A DNA stretch of 64,000 nt, taken from contig NC_016638.1 of assembly GCF_000238995.1 (NCBI RefSeq), positions 62,001 through 126,000 on the forward strand, read 5' to 3'. Shown one piece after another: positions 35,034 to 46,541 of this stretch. The translations under genes and the position numbers were made by a program. The notes below the pieces were generated by a model. That model was not told the origin of the DNA and did no database searches. It saw nothing but the letters and a program-made list of their open reading frames with translations. This DNA is from Mycoplasma haemocanis str. Illinois. Lineage in GTDB: Bacteria; Bacillota_I; Bacilli_A; Mycoplasmatales; Mycoplasmoidaceae. Each line of letters begins with the position of its first letter. Within the stretch, counting starts at the first letter, position 1.

Positions 35034-36473
35034 ATGCCGTGCTCTTGTGAAAAACCCTCTGTTTCAAATATACATTTAAATCTGGAGTATTGGTTTCAAA
35101 TATACTCTGCATACTTTAGGTATTTTTTAATTAAAGGTCGTATAAGAGAAGATACTTTCGAATCTTTTATTAAGAAATTTGAAGATTTAGGCCTCAAATT
35201 TGGATGTGAATCTAACCTTGATTTTATATCTTTAAATAAGGAATTAGAACCTACATTATCTTCCGAAGAGAGAGATATTTTGTCCCAAATAAATACACTT
35301 GAGGCTACTGAAGCGGCCGAGAAATTAGTTATTAGAGATATATGTGAATATCAAGTTCGTGATTTTTACGATTGTCTAAATAGCTTTAAAAAGATAGCTT
35401 TTGATTTTCGATATCTATCAGAAGATTCTGAATCACCCAATTCCCTGGGAATTCAATTTTCTCTTTACTTCAAGGATTTTAAATTACTCATAGATAAATT
35501 TCATACCAACCGAAAATTCGTAGAAAGTTTTAATTTTGAAGCGGATATAAGTGGATCTGATTCTTTTGAAATTCTGAATTTCTTAACTCAGGAATTGAAT
35601 CTTTCTCCCATTCAATTTCAAAGTTATAACTCTTCAAACTGATTTTTTATTTCCATTAGAGAGTTGGCTAAGTTCGCGAGAGAAGTAGCTTTATTTATTC
35701 AATTAAATAGATTTTCATTTTCCTCGGGGGAGATGGATGAATATCGATTGTCAAATATTATTTCTGCATGTGAACGAGTTGAAAAGAACTTTGAGAATTT
35801 TTCCGACTCTTTAGAGTCCTTTAAGATCATGATGATTGATATCAGCAATATATTTTCTAATTTGAATACGGTATGTTTAAGCATGAAGGCTGATGAGCAG
35901 TTTTGAAAAACTTGCGAACCTTGTGAGTATTTAGATGCTCTGTATTTAAAGATATTTAGCCCTCATCGACTGGAAGAAAGTTTGAATTACATATTCCTGA
36001 ATGGACCCGAAATCAGGAATATAGTAAATAAGTTCTCTTCCAAGATAAACGAGGAATGTTCGCATCTTGAAGATCCGGTATGCTTAATTTTTGAACATAG
36101 GGAGTCTATCCCTTTTATTGGGCAACTTCTTTCTCATTTGGATTTCCCTTGTAAATTGGTGGCTCTGGATGATTTAAGTCAAGAATCGATAGAGCAGTAT
36201 GAGGGAGACTTAGCTAATAGAAAAGCCATATTCTTAGGAACACTTTTAAGAGAGGTTAGCTATATAGAGAGGGCTAGAAAAAACATAATGCAGTGAGCTA
36301 GTGTGGAGGATTTGAAAATTGGCTTCCTATTTATTTCTGATTCTCTGTCTTCTATTTCGATAGACTTAGATTTCTTTGGAGAATTTATTCCCGATGAGAA
36401 TTGAGTGGGGTTTGGTCTTGGTGCTAAGCATAAGGGTTGTAATTTAGAGTCGATTGGAGTTTTAAAAGATTAG
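35034..36473 (+). CDS. PurB-HPRT fusion paralogue, copy 1 (both active sites lost)
   Basis: A 479-residue product. Residues about 90-330 align in pattern with the lyase domain of the two following genes (EAAEKLVIRDICEYQVRDFYDCLNSFKKIAFDF, then LGIQFSLYFKDFKLLIDKFHTNRKFVES), and residues about 330-479 with their HPRT-like domain, ending in WVGFGLGAKHKGCNLESIGVL, which mirrors the HPRT C-terminal motif VVGYGLDYxxxxRNLPYIGVL. The lyase signature loop SSxMPHKxNP is absent. The PRPP loop, normally DDIxDTGxT, reads GTLLREVSYI at residues 402-411. It therefore looks like a double pseudoenzyme kept as an intact frame. It is first of three tandem copies; copy 2 starts 4 bp later. A regulatory or scaffold role is inference only. 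Confidence 0.6.
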
Positions 36474-36477
36474 CGCA

Positions 36478-38280
36478 TTGATTAGAAGGTACCAAATTAA
36501 GAGATTGGAAGATATCTTCTCTGACGACAATAAATTTGAGAAGTGGCTTGATATAGAGTCTCTTCTATTGAAATATTTATGAAAAAAAGGTAAGTTTTCT
36601 CAGGAGGTAAGGGATTCCCTAATTTCAAGTTTTTATATTTCTAAAAAACGTATATTGGACGAAGAAAAGAGAACTAAGCATGATATCTCCGCTTTCGTGA
36701 ATACTATATGTGCATGTAGTACTCTTCCCGAGAGGAAGTGGATTCATTACGGATTAACTTCTTCTGATGTGGTGGATACAGCCAACTCTCTTATGCTAAG
36801 GGAGGCTAATGAATGCATATTGGATCATATATATGCTTTTAGAGATGCCCTTCAAACACTTGCTTTTAAATACAAGAATACTCTTCAATACGATAGGAAG
36901 GAGAAGTACATCACTAGTTTTGGATACAAGTTTGCTTTATTCTTTAACTCTTTGAATGAACTTCTATCGGACTTTAAAAATATTAGATCCCAAGTAGAGT
37001 GTGCATCCTTCAGCGGTTCTGTAGGAACCTATGCACACATAGACATGGATTTTCAAGAATTCGCTGCTAGAGAATTAAACCTATTTAGTGCTACTTCTTC
37101 CAATCAAGTAATATCTAGAACAAGATACTACTCTTATTTCTCCTTATTATCTTCCATAGGATTGCTGATAGAAGAGCTAGCTATGGAACTTAGGAATTTA
37201 TCTAGGACGGAAATTGCAGAGATTTCTGAGGGATTTGAAGAGTTACAAATTGGATCTTCTTCAATGCCTCATAAAAAGAATCCAATTACTTTAGAGAATA
37301 TCTGTGGATTAGTAAGGCTCTTGAAGGGGTATTCATATTCTTCTTCTCTGAATAGTGCCATTTGATTGGAGAGAGATATCTCTCATTCTTCGGTAGATAG
37401 GGTTTTATTTTTAGATGCTACCACTGTAATTTGTCAGATTGCTATGAGAATGACTAAGGTTCTGGAGGATATGTCAGTTAATGAAATTCAAATTAACTCC
37501 AATATAAGAAAGAATAAGGATGATCTTTATAAAAGAATTGCTTTCAAGACTCTATGTGAGAAGAGTGAATATCATCCGGATCAAGTAAAGCATTGGATTG
37601 AGGAGATTTCTAAGTTATCTCAACAGTATCATTCGTCGTTTGAGAATATGTTTAGAAAGTCTAATATGCCTGATCTTCTTAACGAAGAGGACGTGGAAAA
37701 TATTTTTGATTTAAATCATCAGATTTCCCATTTAGAAGATGTGTATTCAAAAATATTTAGAACTCATATAGGTAAAGAAAGACTTACTGAGGTTTTATAT
37801 GAGAAGGAAGATATTGAGTTTGCTATATCTAAGATAGCTAATTTTCTAAATGTGGAATATAGAGAGGATGAGGAAGTAGAGTTATTTGGATTTGGAGAAG
37901 AATCTATTATGTTCCTTTCAAAACTAACTCCCCAACTTCACTTTAAATTCAATTTATATTGGATAACGGAAAATAGTGAAAAGGGCGATTTGAAAGAGGT
38001 CTTTGGGAATGTAGGGGATAATAAGTGTTTATTCCTGTCTGCTTTAATAGAGACTGGCTCTAATATAAGGGGTCCCTATCAATTCTTGAAGAGATATCGA
38101 CCTAGAGATGTAAAGATTTGCACTTTGTTCTTCAAGCACTCTCCAAAGGCTAGAGAGGTTCCTATAGATTTTTTTGGATTATTTTTACCAAGTAAAGAAT
38201 TTGTTGGTTTTGGGGTGGGCTGGGAGCATGGTTTGGGAAACTTAAGTTGTGTTGGGATTCCTAAGATTATTAAAATATAA
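36478..38280 (+). CDS. purB: adenylosuccinate lyase fused to degenerate HPRT, copy 2
   Basis: A 600-residue product from TTG at 36478, chosen because it gives the canonical PurB N-terminus (LIRRYQIKRLEDIFSDDNKFEKWLDIE). The lyase domain (1-440) has EEKRTKHD with His68, WIHYGLTSSDVVDTA (His90), the flexible loop GSSSMPHKKNP (259-269) and ERDISHSSVDR. PurB cleaves adenylosuccinate and SAICAR. The THG block that holds the general-acid histidine in PurB (GRTHGxHAEPT) reads YDRKEKYITS at 138-147. Residues 445-600 form an HPRT-like domain (EVLYEKEDIEFAISKIANFL) whose PRPP loop reads SALIETG (521-527) and so lacks the acidic pair. Ends IDFFGLFLPSKEFVGFGVGW. Lyase activity is likely but reduced or altered; transferase activity is unlikely. 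Confidence 0.85.
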
Positions 38281-38294
38281 GATTTTATTTTAGG

Positions 38295-39791
38295 ATGTCT
38301 AAAGCTTCTGCTTCACAGATAAATCTGTCGTTTTCGGTTTTTTCTAAAGTTCTTAAATCCTGTTTTGATTACGCATTACAAAAAAACTTAGCTGATGAGG
38401 ATACTTGTAAGTCGGCGATTTCTAAACTAGATTCCCTTTTGGAGGATAATTCTTTTTCTCCAAATTTAGATTCGTTTCTTAAATCCTCCGGATTAACTCT
38501 AGACGAGATTGAAGTTCTTAATAAGTTTCCGCGTGAGTGTATTTTGGATGCTGCTGACAAGCTTGTAATAAAGTATATTAATGAGTCTGTATTTAGAGGT
38601 CTTTATGGTTTTAGAAATACTCTAAGAGATTTAGCTATCGAACATAAGAATCTATTTCAGGGAGCTCCATTCAAGGATGTTGCTTCTTTGGGATACAGAT
38701 TTGCTCTCTATTATTCAAGTCTTAGGGAGTTGTTGGAGAGAGTGCATACAGCTAGAAGATATGTTGAGTTGGTGAATCGTGGTTCCTCTTTGGATAGTTA
38801 TTTAGATTGTTCGGTGGAGCTTCAGGACTTCTTATCTCCTCGATTGGAGCTTTTCCATTCTATGCCTTTCTCCTCCAATCACGTTCGTTGATTTTCTGGA
38901 GTTGTATTAGATATGGTTAATTTTGGAAGGGAGGTGATTTCGGATTTTCAAGCTATGGAAAAAGCTGGTCAGGCCTCTTTAGATTCTTCGCTTATATCTA
39001 TGTCTTTAGATGCTTTCAATAGGGCTTATTCCTTTCTGTCTAGTAATTTCTCTTTAGAACTTACAGGTTATAGAGATATGATTATCGCCATAGAAAGCGC
39101 TTTTGACTCTTTAGAAAAGTCCCTTTTGAATATAAAACTTAATAAAGATGCAATAGTTTCTTCAGCCGGATACGATCGTCAGGAAGAAAGGGCTCTCCAG
39201 ATAAATGAAGTATTTTTAAGAGTATTTGATGTCGAAAGAAAGAGAGAGGTGATTGGAGAGTCTTTCTTTGAATATCCGGAATTGGACAACATTATTTTTC
39301 GTTTAGCGGGGTGGATGAATAATGTCTATAGAGGTGAAACTGAGGAAGTACTTTTGGTTGGATTTGCGGAAGGTGCGATAGTTCTATTAGGAAGAATAAT
39401 TCCTTTACTTAATTTTCCCACCTCTCTTTTAACCATTAAGTTTTCTTTGTATAAAGAAGGGTTTTCAGCGGATACGTCACAAGTTACCGAGTTGGAATTT
39501 GATGAAAATAAATACGATGGAAGACGTGTAATAATATTTGATGATCTTATGGAGTCCGGCACTACTGTTAAGGAATTCATAAAACAAATGTATAAAAAAG
39601 TGAAGGTGAAAGATCACAAGGTATGTACTTTGTTTACTAAACCTGTTCCGGAAAGAGAGGGAATTGAATCCGATTTCGTGGGAGCTTGACTTCCTTATGT
39701 ATGAGTGGTGGGATATGGTTTTGATTTAGTTTATAAACATAGAAATGTAGATGCTGTTGCTTCTATAAATCCGAAGTTCCTAAAATCTTAA
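38295..39791 (+). CDS. hpt: degenerate PurB domain fused to hypoxanthine phosphoribosyltransferase, copy 3
   Basis: A 498-residue product. Residues about 95-320 follow the helical lyase core of copy 2 (DAADKLVIKYINESVFRGLYGFRNTLRDLAIEHKN) but the GSSSMPHKKNP loop and the HYGLTSSDVVDTA block are gone. Residues about 335-498 are HPRT-like and keep the PRPP-binding loop RVIIFDDLMESGTT (412-424, with Asp416-Asp417) plus the C-terminal VWVVGYGFDLVYKHRNV. The catalytic-base position is Glu rather than Asp (MESG for IDTG). HPRT salvages hypoxanthine and guanine with PRPP, which would suit an organism without de novo purine synthesis. Three UGA codons near 38889, 39689 and 39704 are Trp. It starts 14 bp after copy 2 in the same operon. 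Confidence 0.7.
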
Positions 39792-39843
39792 ACATAGTCT
39801 TTAATTTTTATTATAGGAGTAGCGTAGGTATTGAGAGTAGGTT

Positions 39844-40404
39844 ATGTTTTTAAGGATTGATGGCACTTTAAAGGTCGGTGCGGCAGTATTGATTGGTGGT
39901 TTTTCTGTAGCATTTTCCTTTTTATCTAATAATCCATACATTTCTTCATCAGTTAATAGATTTGTTGGTAATAGCTCTTTAGTGGGGTATTCTGAAGAAC
40001 CTAGGCTAGAGGAAAATTATGCACCTATTGCACTTAATTCTGTTGAAGATATCCGTAAATACGCAGAGTCCCAAGGATGTCAATTTGTGACTGAAGGTGT
40101 GGATGAAAGTCAAGTAGTACAGGAGATTCAGCAGAGATTTATTTACTTTTGTAAAAATGGAAAGACTATTAAATTAACGTCTAACGAGCTTCCTAAGCTT
40201 AAGTCAAATGAATCCTTCGACCCAAAAACAAAAACTATAAGAAGACAGTGTTCTATGGGTGAGATGTGAAGAAGGTGGTTTGGAGCACGCCTAAGTTGTC
40301 TTTCTGCTAGAGAAAAGTGAAAATTAGATAGAGATCCTGCAAGCTACTCTGAGTATTTTAGAAGAAAAGGTACATATTATTTTATAGTACGGGATACTGA
40401 CTAA
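39844..40404 (+). CDS. hypothetical small membrane-anchored protein
   Basis: A 186-residue product, not recognised. It has an N-terminal hydrophobic segment at residues 8-28 (LKVGAAVLIGGFSVAFSFL) that could be a signal anchor, then a hydrophilic domain with three or four cysteines (GCQFV, YFCKNGK, RRQCSM, LSCLS). This short anchor-plus-cysteine layout is the style of the large paralogous families of hypothetical proteins in hemotropic mycoplasmas, but no specific family was identified. Two UGA codons are Trp. It ends 4 bp inside the convergent ptsI. Confidence 0.6.
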
Positions 40405-42122
40405 ATACCCTTCGCAGCTACAAATTCTTTAAACGCTTGTTGTACCTCTGCTTCAGTCGATAGTTTCAAAGCTTTTTGAGCTATTTCTTGACATTCTTTT
40501 AAAGTCATTTTATTAATGGCTCTCTTTATAGAGGGAATAGCAGTGGCACTCATTGACAGACTCTTAACCCCCAAACCTATTAGTAGTATGGCGGAAGATA
40601 TATTACTTGCCATTTCTCCACATACACTAACTTCTCTATTATTTTCATTTGCTCCTAAAACTGTCATGTGGATTAAGTTCAATATACTTGGACTATTCGG
40701 CTGATATAGGTAGTTTACTTCTTCAGACATACGATCTACAGCATGAGTATATTGAATTAAGTCATTGGATCCTACAGAGAAGAATTCTGCTTCTCTCGAA
40801 AATATAGAAGATAAAACTGCCGCAGAAGGAACTTCAACCATCATACCTAATTTATATTTCCCAATTTTTACTCCCTCGCGAGTTAACTCCTCTTCAACCT
40901 TTTTTGTAACGGATTTAGCTTTCAAAAATTCCTCAAAGCACGTAATCATGGGGAACATGATCTTCAGATTTCCAAATACACTTGCTCTCAACAAAGCCCT
41001 TAATTGAGTAACAAAAATCTCTTCTTTATCTAGACTTAAACGGATAGCTCTATATCCTAGAAAGGGATTCATTTCTTTTGGAAATTGAAAGTAGTTAAGG
41101 TGCTTATCCCCCCCAATATCCAATGTTCTAATAACTACTTCTTCGCCTTTAGCTCCTTCTAATACTTCTTTATATGCTGAAAATTGTTCCTCCTCGGTTG
41201 GCCAATCTTGACTTTCCATGTAAAGAAATTCACTTCTGAATAAACCCACTCCTTTTCCGCCATATTCTATTACTTTTTTAAGATCTTTCGGTTGCCCTAT
41301 ATTCCCCTTTATAGACACTGAAACTCCATCTTTTGTGGTGCAATCCAAAATCTTATATTTTTCAAGCTCTACTTTCTCCCTCTCAAAATTTTGTTTTCTA
41401 GACTCCCAAGCTTTCTTATCTTCTTCAGATAAATCACTCTCAAGCACCCCCTCTTTAGCATCTAAAGCCACCAAATCTCCATTTTGAATTTGACTAGTTA
41501 TATTTTTCAAGGATACAAGAGCTGGTATCTCCAAAGTTCTTGCCATGATGGCAGAGTGGGAAGTGGCACCCCCTATGTTGGTTGCAAAACCCTTAATATA
41601 CTTCTTATCTAAGATTGCTGTCTCACTAGGACTTAAGTCGTGAGCTATTATTATGCATTCTTCATGTATTAATAGAAGGTCTGGAAGAGGTATTCTTAGA
41701 GATATGGATAGTAGTCTCTTTTTAAGGTCTTTAATATCACTTGCACGTTCCTTAAAATAAGCATCAGCCATAGATTCAAACATAGACTGATACTTGTCAA
41801 AGACATTGGAAATAGATCATGCCTCGCTTTTTCCAGAATGAATAAGCTGTCTCACCTCTTCTTGAATTTGCTCATCCTTGATAATTTCTAGATGAGCTTG
41901 AAATATCTCTCCTTTTTCTGCAGAAATATTCTTAGTAGAAGTTTCTATTAATTTTTGCATCTGCAGAGATGCCTCATTAAGGGTATTATCGTAATTTGAT
42001 AATTCCTTCTCTATTGAAAGAGCACTATTCTCATCAAACTTGAATTCAGGTTCTTTAAGAATAAAAGCTTTGGCTACTGAAACTCCTTCACCAATTCCAA
42101 TTCCTTTAAACTTTTTGGACAT
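40401..42122 (-). CDS. ptsI: PTS enzyme I (phosphoenolpyruvate-protein phosphotransferase)
   Basis: A 573-residue enzyme that passes phosphate from phosphoenolpyruvate to HPr for sugar uptake. The phosphorylated histidine is His189 in GGATSHSAIMARTLEIPAL. VIRTLDIGGDK, FLGYRAIR, MFPM, VGSNDLIQYTHAVDR and VSVCGEMAS are the PEP-binding signatures. The UGA at 41814-41816 is Trp, joining two apparent pieces. It diverges from glyA over a 50-bp gap. HPr and sugar-specific enzyme II are not in the window. Confidence 0.97.
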
Positions 42123-42172
42123 ATATGTAGGAAATACAGTATTGCAAATAACTTAAATTTTAATAGACGATA

Positions 42173-43384
42173 ATGAAAACAGAAAAGGTATTCGAATATG
42201 CTCTCAAAGAAAAAGACAGACAATCTGGTTGTCTATCCCTCATAGCCTCGGAAAATTTAATATATCCCGAAGCCCTCAAGATAGCCCAATTTCCTTTGTT
42301 AAATAAGTATGTCGAAGGGTATCCTAACAGGAGATTTTATTCTGGTTGTGAGAACATAGATAGGATAGAAGAATTGGCCATACAGGCAGCAACAAAAGCA
42401 TTTAAATGTCGTTTCGCTAATGTTCAACCATATTCTGGTTCTATTGCCAATTCCGCTATATATAAGGCCCTTTTAAAGCCTAAGGATGTAATTCTGGGAT
42501 TAGAAATGAGTGGGGGAGGACACTTAACTCATTCCTCTAGTCTTTCTTTCGTATCTCACTTCTATACGGTATATTCGTATCCTTTAGATCCTAATACTTT
42601 AAGAATAGATTATGAAGCTTTGGAGAGAATAGCCCTGCAAGTTAAACCAAAACTAATTATTGCGGGAGGTTCAAGCTTTCCTTACAGTATAGACTTTCGT
42701 AAATTTAGGGAAATAGCGGATTTAGTTGGAGCTTATTTGTTAGCAGATATTTGCCATTATTCTTCCTTAGTAATCTCAGGACTGCATCAACATTGCTTTC
42801 CCCACGCACATGTCGCTATGTGTACCACTCATAAGCAACTAAGGGGAGCTAAAGGCGCGATTATTTTGTGAAATGACCCAGAACTTACGGATTCGATAAA
42901 TAAGGCAGTATTCCCTGGAATGCAAGGAGGGGTGAATGTTTTGAGTTTATCTATGAATGCCATTGCTTTATGCAAAGCAAATGAACCAGAGTATCTAGAC
43001 TATGCTAATAAAGTTGTTAGTATAGCCAAAGCTATGAGGGATGAATTTGTATCGTTGGGTGTTAAGGTATTCGGAACAGAGACTCATATGTTTCTAATAG
43101 ATACAAAGAAGAGTTTTGATTTGACCGGGAAAGAGGCTGCAGATATTCTTGAAGGTTCGGGAATTATAGTAAATCAAAATTTGATTCCATTTGATGATGA
43201 ATCTCCTTTAGTTACTTCAGGAATTAGGATAGGAAGTTTAGTCTTGGCGTCTTTGAATTGGGATATTGAGAAATGCAAATTGTTAGCATTTTACACATAT
43301 AGGATATTAAGGTCTATAGGTGAAGAAAGAACCTTGTTATCTGCTAAAGTCCGAGAATGAATAAAGTTTACTTTAAATAATTAG
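42173..43384 (+). CDS. glyA: serine hydroxymethyltransferase
   Basis: A 403-residue PLP enzyme that interconverts serine and glycine with tetrahydrofolate. Motifs: LSLIASENLIYPEAL, NKYVEGYPNRRFYSGCENID, FANVQPYSGSIAN, ADICHYSSLVISG and the PLP lysine in CTTHKQLRGAKGAII (canonical TTTHKTLRGPRGG). Residues near the lysine differ from the usual (QLRGAKG), but the lysine itself is kept. UGA codons at 42869 and 43358 are Trp. It is slightly shorter than E. coli GlyA (417). Confidence 0.95.
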
Positions 43385-43387
43385 GAT

Positions 43388-44845
43388 ATGGTGGCTCAGG
43401 AAAAAACAGTTAGGACTAGATATGCACCCTCTCCCACAGGATTTCTTCATATTGGAGGAGCTAGAACAGCTTTATTTAATTACGTCTTCGCCAAAAAGCA
43501 TCACGGAAAGTTTATTCTAAGAATTGAAGATACTGATGAAGTCAGAAATATAGAGGGAGGTCACATATCTTTAGATTCTGATTTGAAGTTTTTAGGGATA
43601 TTTCCTGATGAGTCTTTTTTTAATCCAGGGTCTAAAGGGCCTTATCTCCAATCCCAAAAAAGAGAGCGATATTTGGAGATATGTGAAGAATTGATTAATC
43701 AAGGAAAGGCATATAGATGTTTTTGTAGTGAGAAGGAATTGGAGGAAGCAAAGAATAGCGCCATAGCCAATAACGCTCCCCCCTTTTACTCTCGTAAGTG
43801 TAGGAATCTTACTGAGGAAGAAATACAGGCTAAGTTAGATGAAGATATTCCTTATACAGTTCGCCTCAAGGTGGATTTAAAAAAGGAGTATAAATGAAAA
43901 GACTTAGTGAGGGGGGAGATAGTCTTTCAGGAACATTCTCTTCAAGATTATGTTATTCTTCGCTCTAATAAGATACCTACTTATAACTTTGCTGTTGTGG
44001 TGGATGATCATGACATGGAGATTAACTATGTTCTGAGGGGTGAAGAGCATATATCTAATACCCCTTTCCAGTTAGCTACTTATTATGCTTTGGGGTGGGA
44101 GGATTCCATCCCTCAATTTGGCCATCTTTCAATTATCGTAGATGATGATAAAAAGAAGTTATCTAAGAGATCTGCCAACGAATTTCACTTCATATCCGGA
44201 TTAGATAAGCAGGGATATCCTCCAGAAGCCATATTTAACTTCTTAGCTTTATTAGGATGATCTAACGGGGAGGAGGAGATCTTCTCGGTAGATAAGATTA
44301 TCCGGGATTTCAATGTAGAAAGTTTAAGTCCTTCCCCCGCTTTCTATGATGTTAAGAAGTTAAATTGAATTAGTAGAAAGTACTTTCAGAATATGAGCCC
44401 ATCCCACTATTTAAACTTTGTAAAGTATCACTTTACCGTAGACTTGGGAGAGTTTAATAGCAAAAAAGAGTTATTTGCTTTAGCTAATAAGAAGAATATA
44501 GATTGTGCTGCTCAGCTTAACGAAATGGCAACAACTTTTTATGCTGAAAGATCTCTTTCTTCTGAAAACATAAATTTTCTAAAGAAACATTTTCAGATTC
44601 TAAATTACGCTAAGGATTATTTTCCGATGAAGTCTGAGCTTTGAAATTCCACCACTATTAGAAATTACATAAAGCAACTAATGCAGATTAGCGGAATTAA
44701 AGGAAAGGACTTCTTCAAACCTTTAAGATTAGCTTTCTCTCTTTTAGAGGAAGGATTTGAATTGGTTAATGTTATGGAATGCTTAGGCAGAGAGGTGATA
44801 ATTAGAAACTTAGATAGTTCCCTGTCTTTGATAAAGAGTGAGTAG
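43388..44845 (+). CDS. gltX: glutamyl-tRNA synthetase
   Basis: A 485-residue class I enzyme. The HIGH-type motif is [19 protein letters not shown], and the KMSKS-type loop reads [27 protein letters not shown] and [23 protein letters not shown] are also seen. In this lineage GluRS usually charges tRNA-Gln too, to be amidated later; a tRNA-Gln is in the window but no glnS is. UGA codons at 43895, 44258, 44366 and 44642 are Trp. It starts 3 bp after glyA. Confidence 0.96.
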
Positions 44846-46022
44846 CTTACTTGATTTTTCTCGTTTGCATTTACGAGAAAATAAAGTTGGATCGTTTTTC
44901 ATAAAAGATCCCATCCTCAAAGGAATTAACTTTTCTATAAATCAATTCTGACTCTATGAGATAGTGAATACTTTTGAGTTTCAAAGACTTTCCCAAATTA
45001 AACAGCTCTCTTTGACTGTAAATAACTTTCCATCCAGTACTCACACTAGATTAACTCACTCTTTGGGGGTTTATGAGCTTTGCAATCGCTTCACTAAGCA
45101 CTTTATTAATGCTGGAGATCTAGATCCCGTTAAGGATAAGGTCGCTATTAATATAGCTCTAGCTAGTGCGTTATTACATGATATAGGTCACGGCCCCCTT
45201 TCTCACACATTAGAGAAGGCTTTCCCTCATTTTCATCACGAACAAATGTCTGTGAAGATACTTAACTCTGCGGATACGAAGATTAATAGTCTTTTAAGAA
45301 AGAAAGCTCTATCCGATGGCTTACATGAGTGGTTTTATATTAGGGAAATAGAAAAGGTTCTTAATAAGACTAGTGAATATAAGTGAATCGTAGATCTAAT
45401 CTCCTCTTCTATCGATATAGATAGATTAGATTTTTTAGTGCGAGACTCCTATTATTCCGGAGTCCGATATGGAAATACTATAGATGTTAATTTATTCATA
45501 AAATGATCCTTATTAAGGAACGATAAAGAGGGGAAACTACGATTCCTGTTCTTAAAGAAAGCAAAGAACATGATTGGAAGCTTTCTTCTGACGCGATATC
45601 ATATGTATGAGGAGTTGTATAAGAATAAGGTTTCCCTAATTTATGAGGAAATTCTTAAGAGGATATTTCAGGCCTTTAAGAAGCACTCCAAGGAATTGAG
45701 GGATAATTTTTATTTCCGAAAAATAAAATTTTTTTTTAATTCAGAGTCGGAATGAAATGTTTTGGAATTCTTAGAACTCTCTGATGAGATCTTGCTTTTT
45801 ATGATAGATAATATCCTAAAGGAGGGTATTCCTGAGTTTAAGGAGTTGAGGGCTCTATTCTCTGGCTTTTTAAATGCTAAAAACGTGGATGAGTATTTGG
45901 AGATTTGACCGTTAGACTCTAATGAAAATGTGGCAGGAGATTTGATAAAAGTAAATCTTTGGGATTCTAAGAAAGAAGAAATTTTTAATATGACTGTTAA
46001 TATAAGTGATTTTTATAACTAA
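44838..46022 (+). CDS. HD-domain phosphohydrolase (dNTPase/YwfO-like)
   Basis: A 394-residue product starting at GTG inside the end of gltX. The HD domain is clear: FQRLSQIKQLSLTVNNFPSSTHTRLTHSLGVYELC, then ALLHDIGHGPLSHTLE and SIDIDRLDFLVRDSYYSGV, which supply the H..HD..D metal ligands. This is the pattern of the SAMHD1/YwfO/dGTPase-like family, which hydrolyse dNTPs. UGA Trp codons occur in at least six places. A T9 run at 45729-45737 is within codons for KFFFNS. The exact nucleotide substrate cannot be predicted. Confidence 0.85.
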
Positions 46023-46037
46023 AATTTAGCGTGCTTT

Positions 46038-46541
46038 ATGGCTAAGAAATTGGAAGTTTCTCACAAGGATAATAATTTACACGTTTCTCAATTAATAGAG
46101 TTTGCTTATACGGTAGCAAAAGAGCAATTTAAGGGAGAATTCTTTAGTTTCCATAGTCTTTGATCTAAGACTTGAAAAGGGGCATCTGCTTTTTCAAAAG
46201 AAAAGGTTGAGAATTGGATTGGCTTCTTCTATGCGGAGATTCTTTTGGATCCTAGGTTTGTAGCCTTTAATTTCAACAAGTGAAAACTTAAGGAATTTAT
46301 GTCCTTTGAGGACATTAAGAAGTTAGAGACTACAGTTTTCTCCGAAGACAGTATGTTTGAGGAGGGCTATGCTGACTATATGGCGGACGAGAAGCGTAAG
46401 AAGAAGGAAGTGGAGGTTGTACCGGGAGATGATGTTTCTGTTGATGATATTGTTTCGGATGAAGAATCAGATGAGGGAGAGGAATTAGATGAAGATTCTA
46501 TTGTTGATGCAGAAGATCCTTCTTTTGATACTGAAATATAG
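46038..46541 (+). CDS. rpoE: RNA polymerase delta subunit
   Basis: A 167-residue protein with an N-terminal globular domain (HVSQLIEFAYTVAKEQFKGEFFSFHSLWSKTWK, ending WKLKEF) and a long acidic C-terminal tail (from about residue 108, VPGDDVSVDDIVSDEESDEGEELDED). This two-part shape is diagnostic of RpoE delta, which improves RNA polymerase recycling and promoter selectivity in Firmicutes and Mollicutes. Four UGA codons are Trp. The stop codon ends one base before the tRNA-Leu gene on the opposite strand. Confidence 0.87.

Noticed and set aside
35034..39791. Insertion sequence or phage origin for the tandem array
   Set aside because: No transposase, terminal repeats or integrase is seen, codon use matches the neighbours and the products are purine-enzyme homologues.
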